A stretch of DNA of 64,000 bases, from the NCBI GenBank assembly GCA_007570785.1, contig ML664199.1, positions 19,414,597 to 19,478,596 of the forward strand. The letters are read 5' to 3'. This document shows positions 10,050 to 21,108 of the stretch, one piece after another. This DNA is from Antilocapra americana. Lineage: Eukaryota > Chordata > Mammalia > Artiodactyla > Antilocapridae. The stretch's first letter is position 1; each line of letters opens with the position of its first letter. Made by a program: the position numbers and the translations under genes. The notes under the pieces are model-generated. The model was not told where the DNA came from. It saw only the letters and a program-made list of their open reading frames with translations, and searched no databases.

Positions 10050-10122
10050 GATTCTATAGCTCAGGGGTTAGAGCACTGGTCTTATAAAGCAGGGGTTCTA
10101 AGTTGATATTTTGCTGGCGCCT
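10050..10122 (+). pseudogene. tRNA-Thr-like pseudogene (anticodon position reads TAT)
   Basis: Exactly 73 bases that align without gaps to the mammalian tRNA-Thr(TGT) gene as I remember it, with about 14 mismatches. The D-arm/A-box region (TAGCTCAGGGGTTAGAG) and the anticodon-arm context (CTGGTCTTATAAA) are preserved. The anticodon base 35 is changed (TGT to TAT), the B-box/T-arm (AAGTTGATATT) is broken, and there is no oligo-T terminator immediately downstream. It is therefore a relic rather than a functional gene. It ends 12 bases before a Bov-tA SINE, whose own head belongs to a different tRNA lineage. Confidence 0.7.
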
Positions 10123-10134
10123 ACTGTGTATTTC

Positions 10135-10346
10135 TTTGGGATCCTCTGGTGGCTCAGTGGTAAAGGATTTGCCTGTAATACAGGAGATGTGGGATCCATC
10201 CCTGGGTCAGGAAGATCCCCTGGAGAAGAAAATGGTCACTCATCCCAATATTTTTGCCTGGGAAATCTCATGGACAGGGGAGCCTGGCGAGCTATAGTCC
10301 ATGTCCAACAAAGAGTTGGACTAGCCTGAAAGACTAAACAACAAAC
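10135..10346 (+). mobile_element. Bov-tA SINE
   Basis: TCCTCTGGTGGCTCAGTGG head with GGGATCCATCCCTGGGTCAG B-box region, then a BovA body ending GAAAGACTAAACAACAAACA. Diverged but complete. Confidence 0.9.
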
Positions 10347-10349
10347 ACT

Positions 10350-10930
10350 TCAATGACCTTACAAATTTATTTGTAAACTATGGCTCAATAAAGCTGAAAT
10401 TAAAAAAAAATTCTGAATATCAAATTGTAGAAGTACAGACCCTTCATTGCTTGAAAGAGACATTAACACATTTGCTGATTTTGTAAGGAACAACAATGCA
10501 AAGGCTGACCTAGGAAAGAAACATGCTTGATGGTCCAACTGTTCTCAATTTTATCTTCAGAAAACCTTAGGGAGTCTTAGACTGCAATCTTATGCTACTG
10601 GAGAAAAATTAACAGGTGGAACAAATAAATGCCTTATTTATTAAAAAAACACGACCCAGTCTGATAAAATATGCTTTGGAATAAATGTTCACTATGCTAC
10701 CATTTTTCAAAGGGCTGAAGAAAGAAATGATTAACACTTAGGTTTGAAAAACATATCAATACATGGAAAATAGAGAATATTATCAACATGATTCTCTCTG
10801 ACTGGAAACAACAGTGTCACCTATTTAACAGGGAGCATTTTAAATTGCTATTTCATGATCCTATTTAAACAGCTTCTATTATCATCTTTCCTTGTTGGAG
10901 CCCTGACTTCTCTGACTTCCAAAAAGCAGC
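10350..10930. other. No gene seen
   Basis: AT-rich single-copy sequence, no recognisable repeat or exon. Confidence 0.5.
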
Positions 10931-10932
10931 TC

Positions 10933-11040
10933 TTGTTGTTTAGTTGCTAACTCATATTCCACTCTCTTGCAGCCCCACAGACTGGAGCCTGCCACTCTCT
11001 TCTGTCCGTGGGATTTTCCAGACAAGAATATGGTATACAT
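10933..11040 (-). mobile_element. BovA/Bov-tA SINE fragment
   Basis: TTGTTGTTTAGTTGCTAACT and CAGCCCCACAGACTGGAGCC are the reverse complement of a BovA 3' portion. The tRNA-like head is missing. Confidence 0.8.
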
Positions 11041-11390
11041 CAACTTAACATCTGCATACTGAGACATAATATTAGCAGTGAGTTCAACACAGAATCATGA
11101 TCAGTATTTGATGATAAGACAAATGCAATTCATTCTAGCTATAATTAAGAAGTGAATCACATTTATCCAACTTTTTCAGGTTTATAGAAAGCAAAATTGA
11201 AAAAAAAGAGAAGATCCTCTTTAAGGTTTTATTCCCCAGATCATAAAAAGGAATATATCAAAGAATCAAATAGAAATAGACATTTCACTGACCAATTGGC
11301 CATTTGGAGGTCACAAGAGATTGTCACCTGAGCCCTCAGGTCCAGGCTTGTGCTGTGAACTAAAAGATAAGGTGTACAATATAGAACAGA

Positions 11391-11522
11391 AATGGAGAAA
11401 GAAATGGCAATCCATTTCAGAACTCATGCTTGGATAATTTCATGGACAGAGGAGCCTGGTGGGCTACAATCCATGGGGTCACAAAGAATTGGACACAACT
11501 GAAGTGACTTAGCAGCAGCACA
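11391..11522 (+). mobile_element. BovA monomer SINE
   Basis: A single BovA unit (GGAGAAAGAAATGGCAATCC to TTAGCAGCAGCA). Flanks share GAACAGAAA (11384-11392 and 11525-11533), a likely target duplication. Confidence 0.85.
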
Positions 11523-11534
11523 TGGAACAGAAAA

Positions 11535-12640
11535 TAAGTCATAAACCCATAAAACAATAGAAAACACAACTGATAGTATGTCCAAATTCAAAAATGCATG
11601 GGCAAACAAATACGAAAACAAGTCTCACCAACCTACATATGGATTATGAAATACACACGCAATTAAAAGCAATATATAAAACATGTATATGGTCCTATTG
11701 TAGTAGCAATACATGCAAGACTTTACATAGAAGATTACTGGTAATATTAACTCAAAGGGAATCAGAAAGCAGTTGATTAGCTTGGAGAAGTCCATAGGCA
11801 CTGTATTTAGTATGGCAGGAGAGAAGATAATTAAAAATGTACAAACTGCATGGAGAACAAATGATGTTTTTCAAATTTTTACTGAGGTTGCAGTGTCAGT
11901 TCTGCATTTACTTCATAAAAGCATACATGTGTTTGATAAATGTTTGGTGAAGGAATGAATCAATCAATCAAAAATATTTGACAAATATTGTCAGAGAGTT
12001 TCAGGGTAAGAGGGAACAGAGTCGAGGGAAGCCACCAGGTCCCTAGATTCTACCTTATTTTGTTATCCTCTTTAGAAAAAAAAAATCAAAGACTACTTAC
12101 TAAGTTTAATGTCTGCCCAATTTTTTTAGTAATAGGAAATGAAATTTTGAGGGGCTACCTGGTTATCCTTTTACCTTGGAGGCTAATTATGAGCTGTGAT
12201 TTCAGTCCTACCTCACAGTCACACATCATCTTAACAGGCTATGCTGATCTAACAAAAAAAAAACAACACTAGAATGATATCAGAAATGATAATTACCCTA
12301 AAATTTACCTGAAATTTCATTTTTATACTCTACTAAAATTTACCTTTGAATTATAAATACACCATTTGATTTTAAAGGAATCTCTCTTTTCTATATTACA
12401 TGTTTGAACTCCTGGAAGAAGGCATGAATAGAAAATATAATGAGCTTTACAGAAAGGCTGACTTACATTTCTTGGTGCATGTATTTCCAGGGTTACTTTC
12501 TCTTATTGTCTTCTATCATTTTATTATCCATAGTCGGGGGTATTATTTTTTTATGGGTGTAAATTATAATGCTTGGAAGGAAGGAACAGTGTTCCATTAA
12601 AGATAATATAAATAAGATGGGATTTATTATTTTATTATAA
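11535..12640. other. No gene seen; single-copy DNA
   Basis: Several short open frames (for example 11988-12272, 12400-12600) lack domains or homology I recognise and the region is AT-rich; none is supported as coding. Confidence 0.5.
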
Positions 12641-12644
12641 TATA

Positions 12645-14016
12645 AATAATTTGGAAAACTCAGCAGTGGCCACAGGACTGGAAAAGGTCAGTTTTCATTC
12701 CAATCTTAAAGAAAGGCAATGCCAAAGAATGATTAAACTACCTCACAATTGCCCTCATCTCACATGCTAGTAAAGTGATGCTCAAAATTCTCCAGGCCAG
12801 GATCAACAGTGCATGAACTGTGAACTTCCAGATGTTCAAGCTGGATTTAGAAGAGGCAGAGATCAAATTGCCAACATCTGTTGGAACATTGAAAAGCAAG
12901 AGAGTTCCAGAAAAACATCTACTTCTGCTTTATTGACTATGCCAAAGCCTTTGACTGTGTGGATTGAAATAAACTCTGGACGTTTTTAAAGAGATGGGAA
13001 TACTAAACGACCTGACCTTCCTTTTGAGAAATCTGTGTGCAGGTCAGGAAGGAACAGTTAGAATTGATTTTAACAGACTGGTTCCAAATAGGAAAAAGGA
13101 GTATGTCAAGCCTGTATATTGTCACCCTGCTTACTTAACTTATATGTAGAATACACCGTGAGAAATGCTGGGCTGGATAAAACACAAGCTGAAATCAAGA
13201 TTGCTGGGAGAAATATCAATAACCTCAGATATGCAGATGACACCACCCTTATGGCAGAAAGTGAAGAAGAACTAAAGGGCCTCTTGATGAAAGTGAAAGA
13301 AGAGAGTGAAAAAGTTGGCTTAAAACTCAGCATTCAGAAAACTAAGATCATGGCATCTGGTCCCATCACTTCATGGCAAATAAATGGGGAAACAGTGGAA
13401 ACAATGACAGACTTTACTTTTTTGGGCTCCAAAATCACTGCAGATGGTGACTGCAGCCATGAAATTAAAAGGCACTTACTCCTTGGAAGAAAAATTATGA
13501 CCAACCTACACAGTATATTAAAGAGCAGAGACATTTCTTTGCTAACAAAGGTCCATCTAGTCAAGGTAATGGTTTTTCCAGGAGTCATGTATAGATGTGA
13601 AATTTGGACTAGAAGGAAAGCCAAGCACAGAAGAATTGATGCTTTTGAACTGTGGTGTTGGAGAAGACTCTTGAGAGTTGCTTGGACTGCAAGGAGATCT
13701 AACCATCCATCCTAAAGGAAATCAGTCTTGAATATTCATTGGAAAGATTGATGCTAAAGCTGAAACTCTAATACTTTGGCCACCTGATGGGAAGAACTAA
13801 CTCACTTGAAAAGACCCTGATTCTGGGAAAGATTGAAGGCAGGAGTAGAAGGGGATGACAGAGGATGAGATGGCTGGATGGAATCATCGGCTTAATGGAC
13901 ATGAATTCGAGTAAGCTCCAGGAGTTGATGATGGACAGGGAGGCCTGGCGTGATGCAATTCATGGGGTCACAAAGAGTCGGACACGACTGAGCGACTGAA
14001 TTGAACTGAACTGATA
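12645..14016 (+). mobile_element. BovB (RTE clade LINE), 5'-truncated
   Basis: Starts in the middle of the BovB open frame (TTTGGAAAACTCAGCAGTGG), runs through the reverse transcriptase region and ends in the shared BovB/BovA tail (AGTCGGACACGACTGAGCGA, then CTGAACTG repeats). About 1.4 of the usual 3.2 kb is present. Confidence 0.93.
13119..13715 (+). pseudogene. BovB reverse transcriptase fragment
   Basis: A 198-codon open frame covering the second half of the BovB reverse transcriptase domain and part of the C-terminal region. The catalytic YADD box is intact (13230-13241) and is followed by the thumb-like MASGPITSW and FLGSKITADGDCSHEIKR segments. The upstream reverse transcriptase blocks (12650-13118) lie in other frames with stops, for example in the DYAKAFDCVD region at about 12940-12970. 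The endonuclease domain is absent. It is a dead copy, although this uninterrupted run is the longest coding frame in the window. Confidence 0.9.
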
Positions 14017-14334
14017 ACTGATTAAAATTTAGAGCAGAACAGAGTGTGAGTTGGGTTTAGAAACTCATTTCTAACAGCTTGGTTTGTGGAATTTTGATTA
14101 TTATTTAAGTAGGTCCATTTTCATTTCTGGTCCTCTTACAAGCTGTGTGATTGTAGAAGCCTCACATATTCTTTATCTTCTTTCACAGCACAGTGCTCTG
14201 CAAGTTTCTCAGTTCCTGTTTCCTCGAATCGTAAGGTACATGATTGTGTTGCTACAAAGCTAACTCTGGCGATACGTCTTCACAGAATTAGCACTCATAC
14301 TATCTTAATTAAAATTTCTGTGTTTCAGGTCCTT

Positions 14335-14497
14335 GCAATCAAAAGTATGGCCCATGAATGGACAATATTCACATCATCTGAGAGCTTCTTAGAGAAGCAG
14401 AATCTCCTATCCTACTCTGATTTACTGAAAGTGAATTTGCATTGTAACAAGGTGCTCAGCTAATTCGTATGCATATTGTAGTCTGAGAAGTACTGCC
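14335..14497 (+). mobile_element. MER20-type hAT fossil
   Basis: GTATGGCCCATGAATGGACA, then TCATCTGAGAGCTTCTTAGA, and the closing TTCGTATGCATATTGTAGTC and TGAGAAGTACTG fit the MER20 pattern. Terminal repeats are decayed. Confidence 0.6.
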
Positions 14498-14609
14498 CTA
14501 ACGTAAAGTATAAGGAGGGAAAACTGAATCAGTACAAAGCAGATGTTTATCCTGGTATCATTCACTGCATCCAAGGGGTCGTCTGCTAAATAATTTAAAA
14601 AAAAAGACA

Positions 14610-14855
14610 ACTAAATGCAATGTGTTATCTTGGATTGGTCCTCAGACACTAAAAGGACATTAGGGGAAAAAACAATGAAATCCAAATAAAGTTTGTGGCA
14701 ATGATAATTTCCTAATTTTGGTAAATGTAACAGCTATTTGGGATGTTAACATTAGGAGAAGTTTACTGGAGAGTATGTAGGAACTCTGCACAAACTTTAT
14801 AATTCTTCAGTAAATTTACAATTTGATTGTTTCAAAATAAAAAGTTTAAAAATCA
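14610..14855 (+). mobile_element. Old L1 (L1M-type) 3' end
   Basis: Phrases CTAAAAGGACATTAGGGGAA, TGTTAACATTAGGAGAAG and a terminal TTTCAAAATAAAAAGTTTAA match a familiar L1M tail. Diverged. Confidence 0.55.
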
Positions 14856-14859
14856 TACT

Positions 14860-15448
14860 GCATAGCAATTAATCACAAAAATCTTTGTGGAATACAACAC
14901 ATAAATTTTCCTTATTTCAAAGTTTAACTATTCTCAATGGGCCCACTCATGAGCTAGAGATTTCTGCTCATCTTAGCTTGACTCATTCACATATCTGGGG
15001 ATGGACTCTCTACTGGCTTATCTATATTGTGGCCTTGTCCAAGACAATTGGGTCAATATACAACTGTCCTACATTTCTTTCAATGTGGCCATTTATCATG
15101 GTCATAGTAGAGATCAATAACAGGCAAGCGAAAACAGAGTTTGTTTTCATGCTAGGAACACTGTAATAATGGTCCAAATAAAGTTACAAACTGCCCAATT
15201 CAAGGGGTGGAAAACTGTTGCTACCTCTGTTTTAAGAAGAATAGCAAAACAGATTGACAAAGGTGTGAATATGCATAAGTTTAAATAACCGAGGTTATTA
15301 TTGCAATCTATCATGTATGCTATTAATCTATGTATTAACAATGTCTTCCATATTGGCACATCAGATAAGATACACACTACAACTTTAATCTCACCTGATC
15401 AAAATAAATTCAGAGCTAATAACAACAAAAACAGTTGTACAAGGAAGC
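14860..15448. other. No gene seen; possible ancient LTR remnant
   Basis: The segment around 14930-15120 (CTCATGAGCTAGAGATTTCT, ACTCATTCACATATCTGGGG) has the style of a decayed MaLR-type LTR, but I cannot confirm it. No exon is supported, although open frames of 93 and 76 codons exist on either strand. Confidence 0.35.
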
Positions 15449-15603
15449 AGACAGGTTGGCAGAATAGAAAGACATGAGCTCATCTCTTCCAAGGAAAACA
15501 TTAAAATCACAAATAACTGCTCACCTACCATCAAAAAAAAATGCTGGAAATAACCCAAAAGGATACCCTAGATCCAAAGACAAAGAAGTCACAGTGAGAT
15601 GGT

Positions 15604-18017
15604 CAGTCAATCATTTCAATCGGTCATTCGTAACTGACTCTTTGCGACTGCATGGACTGCAACACGCCAGGTATCCCTGTTTATTGCCAACTCCAGGATT
15701 TTACTCAAACTCATGTCCATTGAGTCAGTGACGCCATCCAACCATCTCATCCTCTGTCATCCCCTTCTACTCCTGCCTTCAATCTTTCCCAGAATCAGGG
15801 TCTTTTCAAATGAGTCAGTTTTTCCCATCAGGTGGCCAAAGTATTAGAGTTTCAGCTTTAGCATCAGTCTTTCCAATGAATATTCAAGACTGTTCTTCTT
15901 TAGGATGGACTGGTTGGATCGCCTTGCAGTACAAGGTACTCTCAAGGTCTTCTCCAACACCACAGTTCAAAAGCATCAATTTTTCAGTGCTCAGCTTTCC
16001 TTGAGGTCCAACTCTCACATCCATACCTGACTCCTGGAAAAACCATAACCTTGACTAGATGGACTTTTGTTAGCAAAGAAATGTCTCTGCTCTTTAATAT
16101 ACTGTGTAGGTTGTTCATAACTTTTCTTCCAAGGAGTAAGCATCTTTTAATTTCATGGCTGCAGTCACCATCTGCAGTGATTTTGGAGCCCAGAAAAATG
16201 AAATTAACCACTGTTGCCAGTGTTTCCCCATCTATCTGCCATGAAGTGATGGGACCAGATGCCATGATCTTAGTTTTCTGAATGCTGAGTTTTAAGCCAA
16301 CTTTTTCACTCTCTTTTTACACTTTCATCAAGAGGCCCTTTAGTTCTTCTTCACTTTCTGCCATAAGGGTGGTGTCATCTGCATATCTGAGGTTATTGAT
16401 ATTTCTCCTGGAACTCTTGATTCCAGTATGTGTTTCATCCAGCCCAGCATTTCTCATGATGTTCTTTGCATATAGGTTAAATAAGCAGGGTGATAATATA
16501 CAGCCTTGACATACTCCTTTTCTGATTTGGATCCAGTCTTTTGTTCCATGTACAGTTCTAACTGTTGCTTCCTGACCTGCATACAGATTTCTCAAGAGAC
16601 AGGTCAGGTGGTTTGGTATTCCCATCTTATTAAGAATTTTCCAGAGTTTGTTTTGATCCACACAGTCAAAGGCTTTGGCATAGTCAATAATGCAGAAGTA
16701 GATGTTTTTCTGGAACTCTCTTGCTTTTTCAATGATCCAGCGAATGTTGGCAATTTGATCTCTGGTTCCTCTGCCTTTTCTAAAATCAACTTGAACATCT
16801 GAAAGTTCACAGTTCATGTTGTGTTGAAGCCTGGCTTGGAGAATGTTGAGCATTACTTTACTAGTGTGTAAGATGAGGGCAATTGTGAGGTAGTTGGATC
16901 ATTCTTTAGCATTGCCTTTCTTTGGGATTGGAATGAAAACTGACATTTTCCAGCCCTGTGGCCACTGCTGAGTTTTCCATATTTGCTGGCGTATTGAGTG
17001 CAGCACTTTCACAGCATCACCTTTTAGGATTTTAAATACCTCAACTGGAATTCCATTACCTCCACTAGCTTTGTTCGTAGTGATGCTTCCTAAGGCCCAC
17101 TTGACTTTGCCTTCCAGAATATCTGGCTCTAGGTGAGTGAGAACACCATCATGATTATCTGGGTCATGAAGACATTTTTCTATAGTTCTTCTGTGTATTC
17201 TTGCCACCTCTTCTTAATATCTTCTGCTTCTGTTAGGTCCATACCATTTCTGCCCTTTATTTTGCCCATCTTTGCATGAAATGTTCCCTTGGTGTCTCTA
17301 ATTTTCTTGAAGAGATCTCTAATCTTCCCCATGCTCTTGTTTTCCTCCATTTCTTTGCATTGATCATACTGAGGAAGACTTTTGATCTCTCCTTGCTATT
17401 CTTTGGAACTCTACATTTGTATATATTTCCTTTTCTCCTTTGCCTTTTGCTTTTTTTCTATTCACAGATATTTGTATGGCCTCCTCAGACAACCATTTTG
17501 CCTTTTTGCATTTCTTTTCCTTGGGGGTGGTATCCTGTATAGTATCACAAACCTCTGTCCATAGTTCTTCAGGCACTCTGTATATCAGATCTATTCCCTT
17601 GAATCTATTTGTCACTTCCACTGTATAACTGTAAGGGATGTGATGTATGTCATACCTGAATAATCTAGTGGTTTTCCCTACGTTCTTCAATTTAAGTCTG
17701 AGTTTGGCAATAAGGAGTTCATGGTCTGTGCCACAGTCAGCTCCCAGCCATGTTTTTGCTGACTGTATGGAACTTCTCCATCTTTAGTTGCAAAGAATAT
17801 AATCAATTGGATTTTGGTATTGACCATCTGTTGATGCCCATGTGTAGAGTCTTCTCCTGTGTTGTTGGAAGTGGGTGTTTGCTACGATCAGTGCGTTCTC
17901 TTGGCATAACTCTATTAGCCTTTGTCCCACTTCATTCTGTACTCCAAGGCCAAATTTGCCTGTTGACTTCCTGCTTTTGTATTCCAGTCCCCACAATGAA
18001 AAGGACATCTTTTTTGG
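15604..18017 (-). mobile_element. BovB LINE inserted in L1 5'UTR
   Basis: Antisense BovB of about 2.4 kb: 3' tail at 15604, reverse transcriptase region at about 16000-17200, endonuclease C-terminal region to 18017. It is 5'-truncated within the endonuclease. It is bracketed by a perfect 10-base duplication, GTGAGATGGT, at 15594-15603 and 18018-18027, and the L1 5'UTR resumes directly after it. Confidence 0.95.
16317..16853 (-). pseudogene. BovB reverse transcriptase fragment
   Basis: A 178-codon open frame contains reverse transcriptase motifs in order: the GFRKGRGTRDQIANIRW block, the DYAKAFDCVD block with catalytic Asp, the QGCILSPCLFNLY block, and the YADD catalytic box (16374-16385, minus strand). 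The frame is lost just after the YADD region and resumes at 15984-16265 (thumb and C-terminal part). Further upstream pieces are at 16899-17207 and 17364-17690, so the parent protein is broken by several frameshifts or stops. Confidence 0.9.
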
Positions 18018-18062
18018 GTGAGATGGTATGAGGAGTGAAATCATTATAAAATCAAATTCCAT
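17784..18062 (-). pseudogene. BovB endonuclease C-terminal fragment
   Basis: The open frame includes GKFGLGVQNEVGQRLIELC and ends with the QNPIDYILCN stretch, the C-terminal part of the RTE apurinic-like endonuclease that nicks target DNA. The first 15 residues are translated from host L1 DNA beyond the insertion point at 18017 and are not BovB. The catalytic N-terminal half is absent. Confidence 0.85.
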
Positions 18063-19424
18063 ACATACTGGCTGGGTGACTTACAAACTGAAAAATAATT
18101 ATACCAAAGAAGTTTTCCCACAGGAGAGAAAGTTCTGAGCTCCACGTCAGGTTAACCAGCCTAGAAGTCTAGCAACCTGGAGGAGGATCCCCCAGAGAAT
18201 CTGACTTTAAAGGCCAAGAGGGTTTGATCTCAGGAATTCCACAGGACTGGGGAAAACAGAAACTCTTCTCTTGGAGGGCACACAAAGGGTCTTGTGTATA
18301 CCACTATCCAGGGAATAAAAGCAGTGACCTCATAAGAAACTGGCCAGACTTACTTGTTAGTATTGGAGGGTCTCCTGCAAAGGTGGTGGGGGTATGCCTT
18401 TGGTTCGCTTCAGAAACAATGCCACTGGTTGCAGTAGTTCTGGAGAGTACTCATAAGCATGAGCCCTCTTAGGAGCTGCTGCCGTTTACTCACCAAGACC
18501 TGTCCCCACCCAAAAGCCTGTAGGTTCCAGTGCTGGGATGCCTTAGACAAAACAACCAACAGGGCAGGAACAGCAGACAGGCTGTTTAAAGTCTTCCTGA
18601 GCACACAGTGATCTGATAAACACATCCCTTTACATGGACTTGCCCACCAGAAGGACAAAAGTAAAACTAGACAAAGATACTACAACAAAAGAAAATCGTG
18701 GAACAAGATCACTGATGAGCATAGCATCAAAAATCCTCAACAAAATACTAGTGACCCAAACCCAACAACACCATAAAAGGATCATATATCATGATCAAGC
18801 GTGATTTATCCCACAGATGAAAGGATTTTTCAAAATGTGCAAATCAATGAGCCTGATACATGATATCAACAAACTGAAAAATAAAAACCATATGATAGTC
18901 TCATTAGATGCAGAAAGTTTTAGAACAAATTCAACACCTATTTAGGATAAAAATCTCCAGAAAGTGTCATAGAGGGAACATACTTCAACATAATAAACAC
19001 CATCTATGACAAATCTAGAGCTAACATCATACTCATTGATGAAAAGCTAAAAGCATTTCTACTAAGATCACAAACAAGACAATGATGCCCACTCTTACCA
19101 CTTTAAATGATCATAGTATTAGAAGTCCTAGGCTTCGCAATTACAGAAGAAAAAGAAAAGGAATTCAAGTTGGAAAAGAAGTAATACTGTCACTATTTGC
19201 AGATGACATCATACTATACATAGAAAATCACAAAGTTGCTATCAGAACACTACAAGAATTCATCAACGAATTTGGTCAAGTTGCAGGATATAAATAAATA
19301 CACAGAAATCTTCTGCCTTTCTATACACTAACAATAAAAGTCAGAGAGGGAAATCAAAGAAAAATAACCTGTCTTTTTTTTTAAATGCTGATTTCAGGAT
19401 AAAATTGTAGGAGCTATTCTTATT

Positions 19425-19860
19425 TTTTTTCTTTAAATTTTCTTTACTTTATTGTGTTGGTTTTGCCATACACTGACATGAATCCGCCATGGGTATACAC
19501 ATGTTCCCCCTCCAGAACCCCCCTCCCTCCCCCCTCCCGATTCCCTCCCCCTGGGACATCTCAATGCACCAGTCCCGAGCATCAACCCTGGGCTGGCGAT
19601 TGATCTCACATATGATAATTAACATGTTTCAATGCCATTCTCCCATATCATCCCACCCTTGCCCTCTCCCACAGAGTCCACGAGTCTGTTCTATACATCT
19701 GTGTTCCTTTTGCTGTCTCGCATGCTGGGTTCTCGTTACCATCTTTCTAAATTCCATATATATGCGTTAGTATACTGTATTGTTGTTTTTCCTTATGGCT
19801 TACTTCACTCTGGATAATAGGCTCCAGTTCTGTCCACCTGAGTAGAACTGATTCAAATGA
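19425..19860 (-). mobile_element. Ruminant L1 3' end, 5'-truncated
   Basis: T-rich start (L1 poly-A on the minus strand), then GTGTTGGTTTTGCCATACAC and the 3'UTR seen also at 8690-8990. It stops at CTGATTCAAATGAATTTTTT near 19860, a short truncated insertion. It lies inside the compound insertion of the host L1. Confidence 0.88.
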
Positions 19861-19874
19861 ATTTTTTTTTTAAC

Positions 19875-20345
19875 CAAAAACAAATTCAAAAGGCAGTTTA
19901 GTCCTATCTGACAAATGTCAACAGGTGGGCCATCGGGAGAAAAGAATGACGGTGGCAGAGAAACAGCATTTAAACAACTGATGGCCAAAATAAAAATCCC
20001 AGAATTGAAGAAATATGCGAGCATGAAATATCTTATGCTTTTTTTCCTCCAAAAAGGAGAAAAGATTAAAAACTGTGATCACAATGAGGTACATTGGTGA
20101 AACTAAAGGACATGAAAGATGAACAGAAAACCTTGAAAATGACTAAAGGGAAAAGAAAAACCAAGTTGCCACACAGTCTGTCACACAAAATAAGGAAAAA
20201 GGAAAAATGAAGATTAGGCAGGATTTTTATCCCCAACAGCCAAATCCAAGACTATGGAATAGCATCTCCAAAGGACTCAGAAGAAAATAACTGTCAACCT
20301 GCAATTCTATGCCCCAAATAAGCATGCTCATCATTCCCAGCAATT
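19875..20345 (+). mobile_element. Old L1-like 3'UTR (L1M/L1ME-type), tentative
   Basis: CCTTGAAAATGACTAAAGGG and GAAAATAACTGTCAACCTGC with ATTCTATGCCCC after it resemble the distal 3'UTR of mammal-wide L1M elements. Divergence is high and boundaries are uncertain. Confidence 0.5.
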
Positions 20346-20375
20346 CCATCCTGGAGGTTCACCCAGGGAAGCCCT

Positions 20376-21108
20376 TGTGGTGTGCACGAGACAACGACAG
20401 GCATTGAACTTTCACTGTGTTGTGCAAAAACCAAAAACAACTGAACTTTACACACAGAAGACTGGGAGAGTGAACTGTGATGTGTTGCCTGCCATCCCAG
20501 TAAAGAAGGAACGCTGCCCCACCATCAGGCCATCGGTCAGTGCTGACAGGACTCACAATAGAGAAAAGCAGGACGCTAGCCCTGGAGAGTTAAGGTCTAT
20601 AATCAAAGGCATGATTTCAATGAGCCCAGATTCTTGCATCTTCCCATTAATGGAGAAGCATTAATCCATTAATTCAAATGTGTGATAAACAGTCATCTTT
20701 TGATGTTCTACTGCATGTTAGTCTGTTTGATTTTCAGCAAAATCCCCTATATATCCTAGCTCCTCCCTTACCTCTTTGGGATAGTTCCTCAGAGCTACCT
20801 GAGAAATTTTAAGTTGCTCTAGTCCTCAGGGCATTTGTGCTCAGTTGCTTCAGTCGTGTATGATTCTTTGCAACCCTGTGGACTGTAGCCTGCCAGCCTC
20901 CTCTGTCCATGGCATTCTCCAGGCAATAATATTAGAGCAGGTTGCCATGCCCTCCTCCAGGGGATCTCCCAGACCCAGAGATCAAACCCATTTCTCCTGT
21001 GTCTCCAGCACTGCAGGCTGATTCTTTACCACTGAGCCACTGGGAAAGCCTAGCCCTCAATAAGGCCACCAAAAAAAACTTTGATTGTGCATTTGTCTGT
21101 CATTGACA
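20376..21108 (+). mobile_element. Solo LTR, ruminant ERV class II-type
   Basis: I recognise the U3 of a ruminant LTR family: GAAGACTGGGAGAGTGAACT, then CATTAATGGAGAAGCATTAA and a promoter-like CCCCTATATATCCTAGCTCC at about 20742-20761. The R/U5 part is split by a SINE (20829-21050) and resumes with a variant polyadenylation signal AATAAG at 21059-21064, ending near a GACA at 21105-21108. No internal retroviral genes are present. The termini and duplications are not clear, so the boundaries are approximate. Confidence 0.65.
20829..21050 (-). mobile_element. Bov-tA SINE inserted in LTR
   Basis: Complete antisense Bov-tA from the BovA end (GTGCTCAGTTGCTTCAGTCG) to the tRNA-like head (TTCTTTACCACTGAGCCACT). 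Flanked by TAGTCCTCA at 20820-20828 and TAGCCCTCA at 21051-21059, a 9-base duplication with one mismatch. Confidence 0.92.

Noticed and set aside
12400..12600. 66-codon frame with hydrophobic segment
   Set aside because: AT-rich chance frame without homology or splice support.
16282..16802. Plus-strand frames of 75-98 codons, also at 17276-17628 and 57583-57995
   Set aside because: They are antisense shadows of BovB coding sequence, recurring because the BovB copies are homologous.
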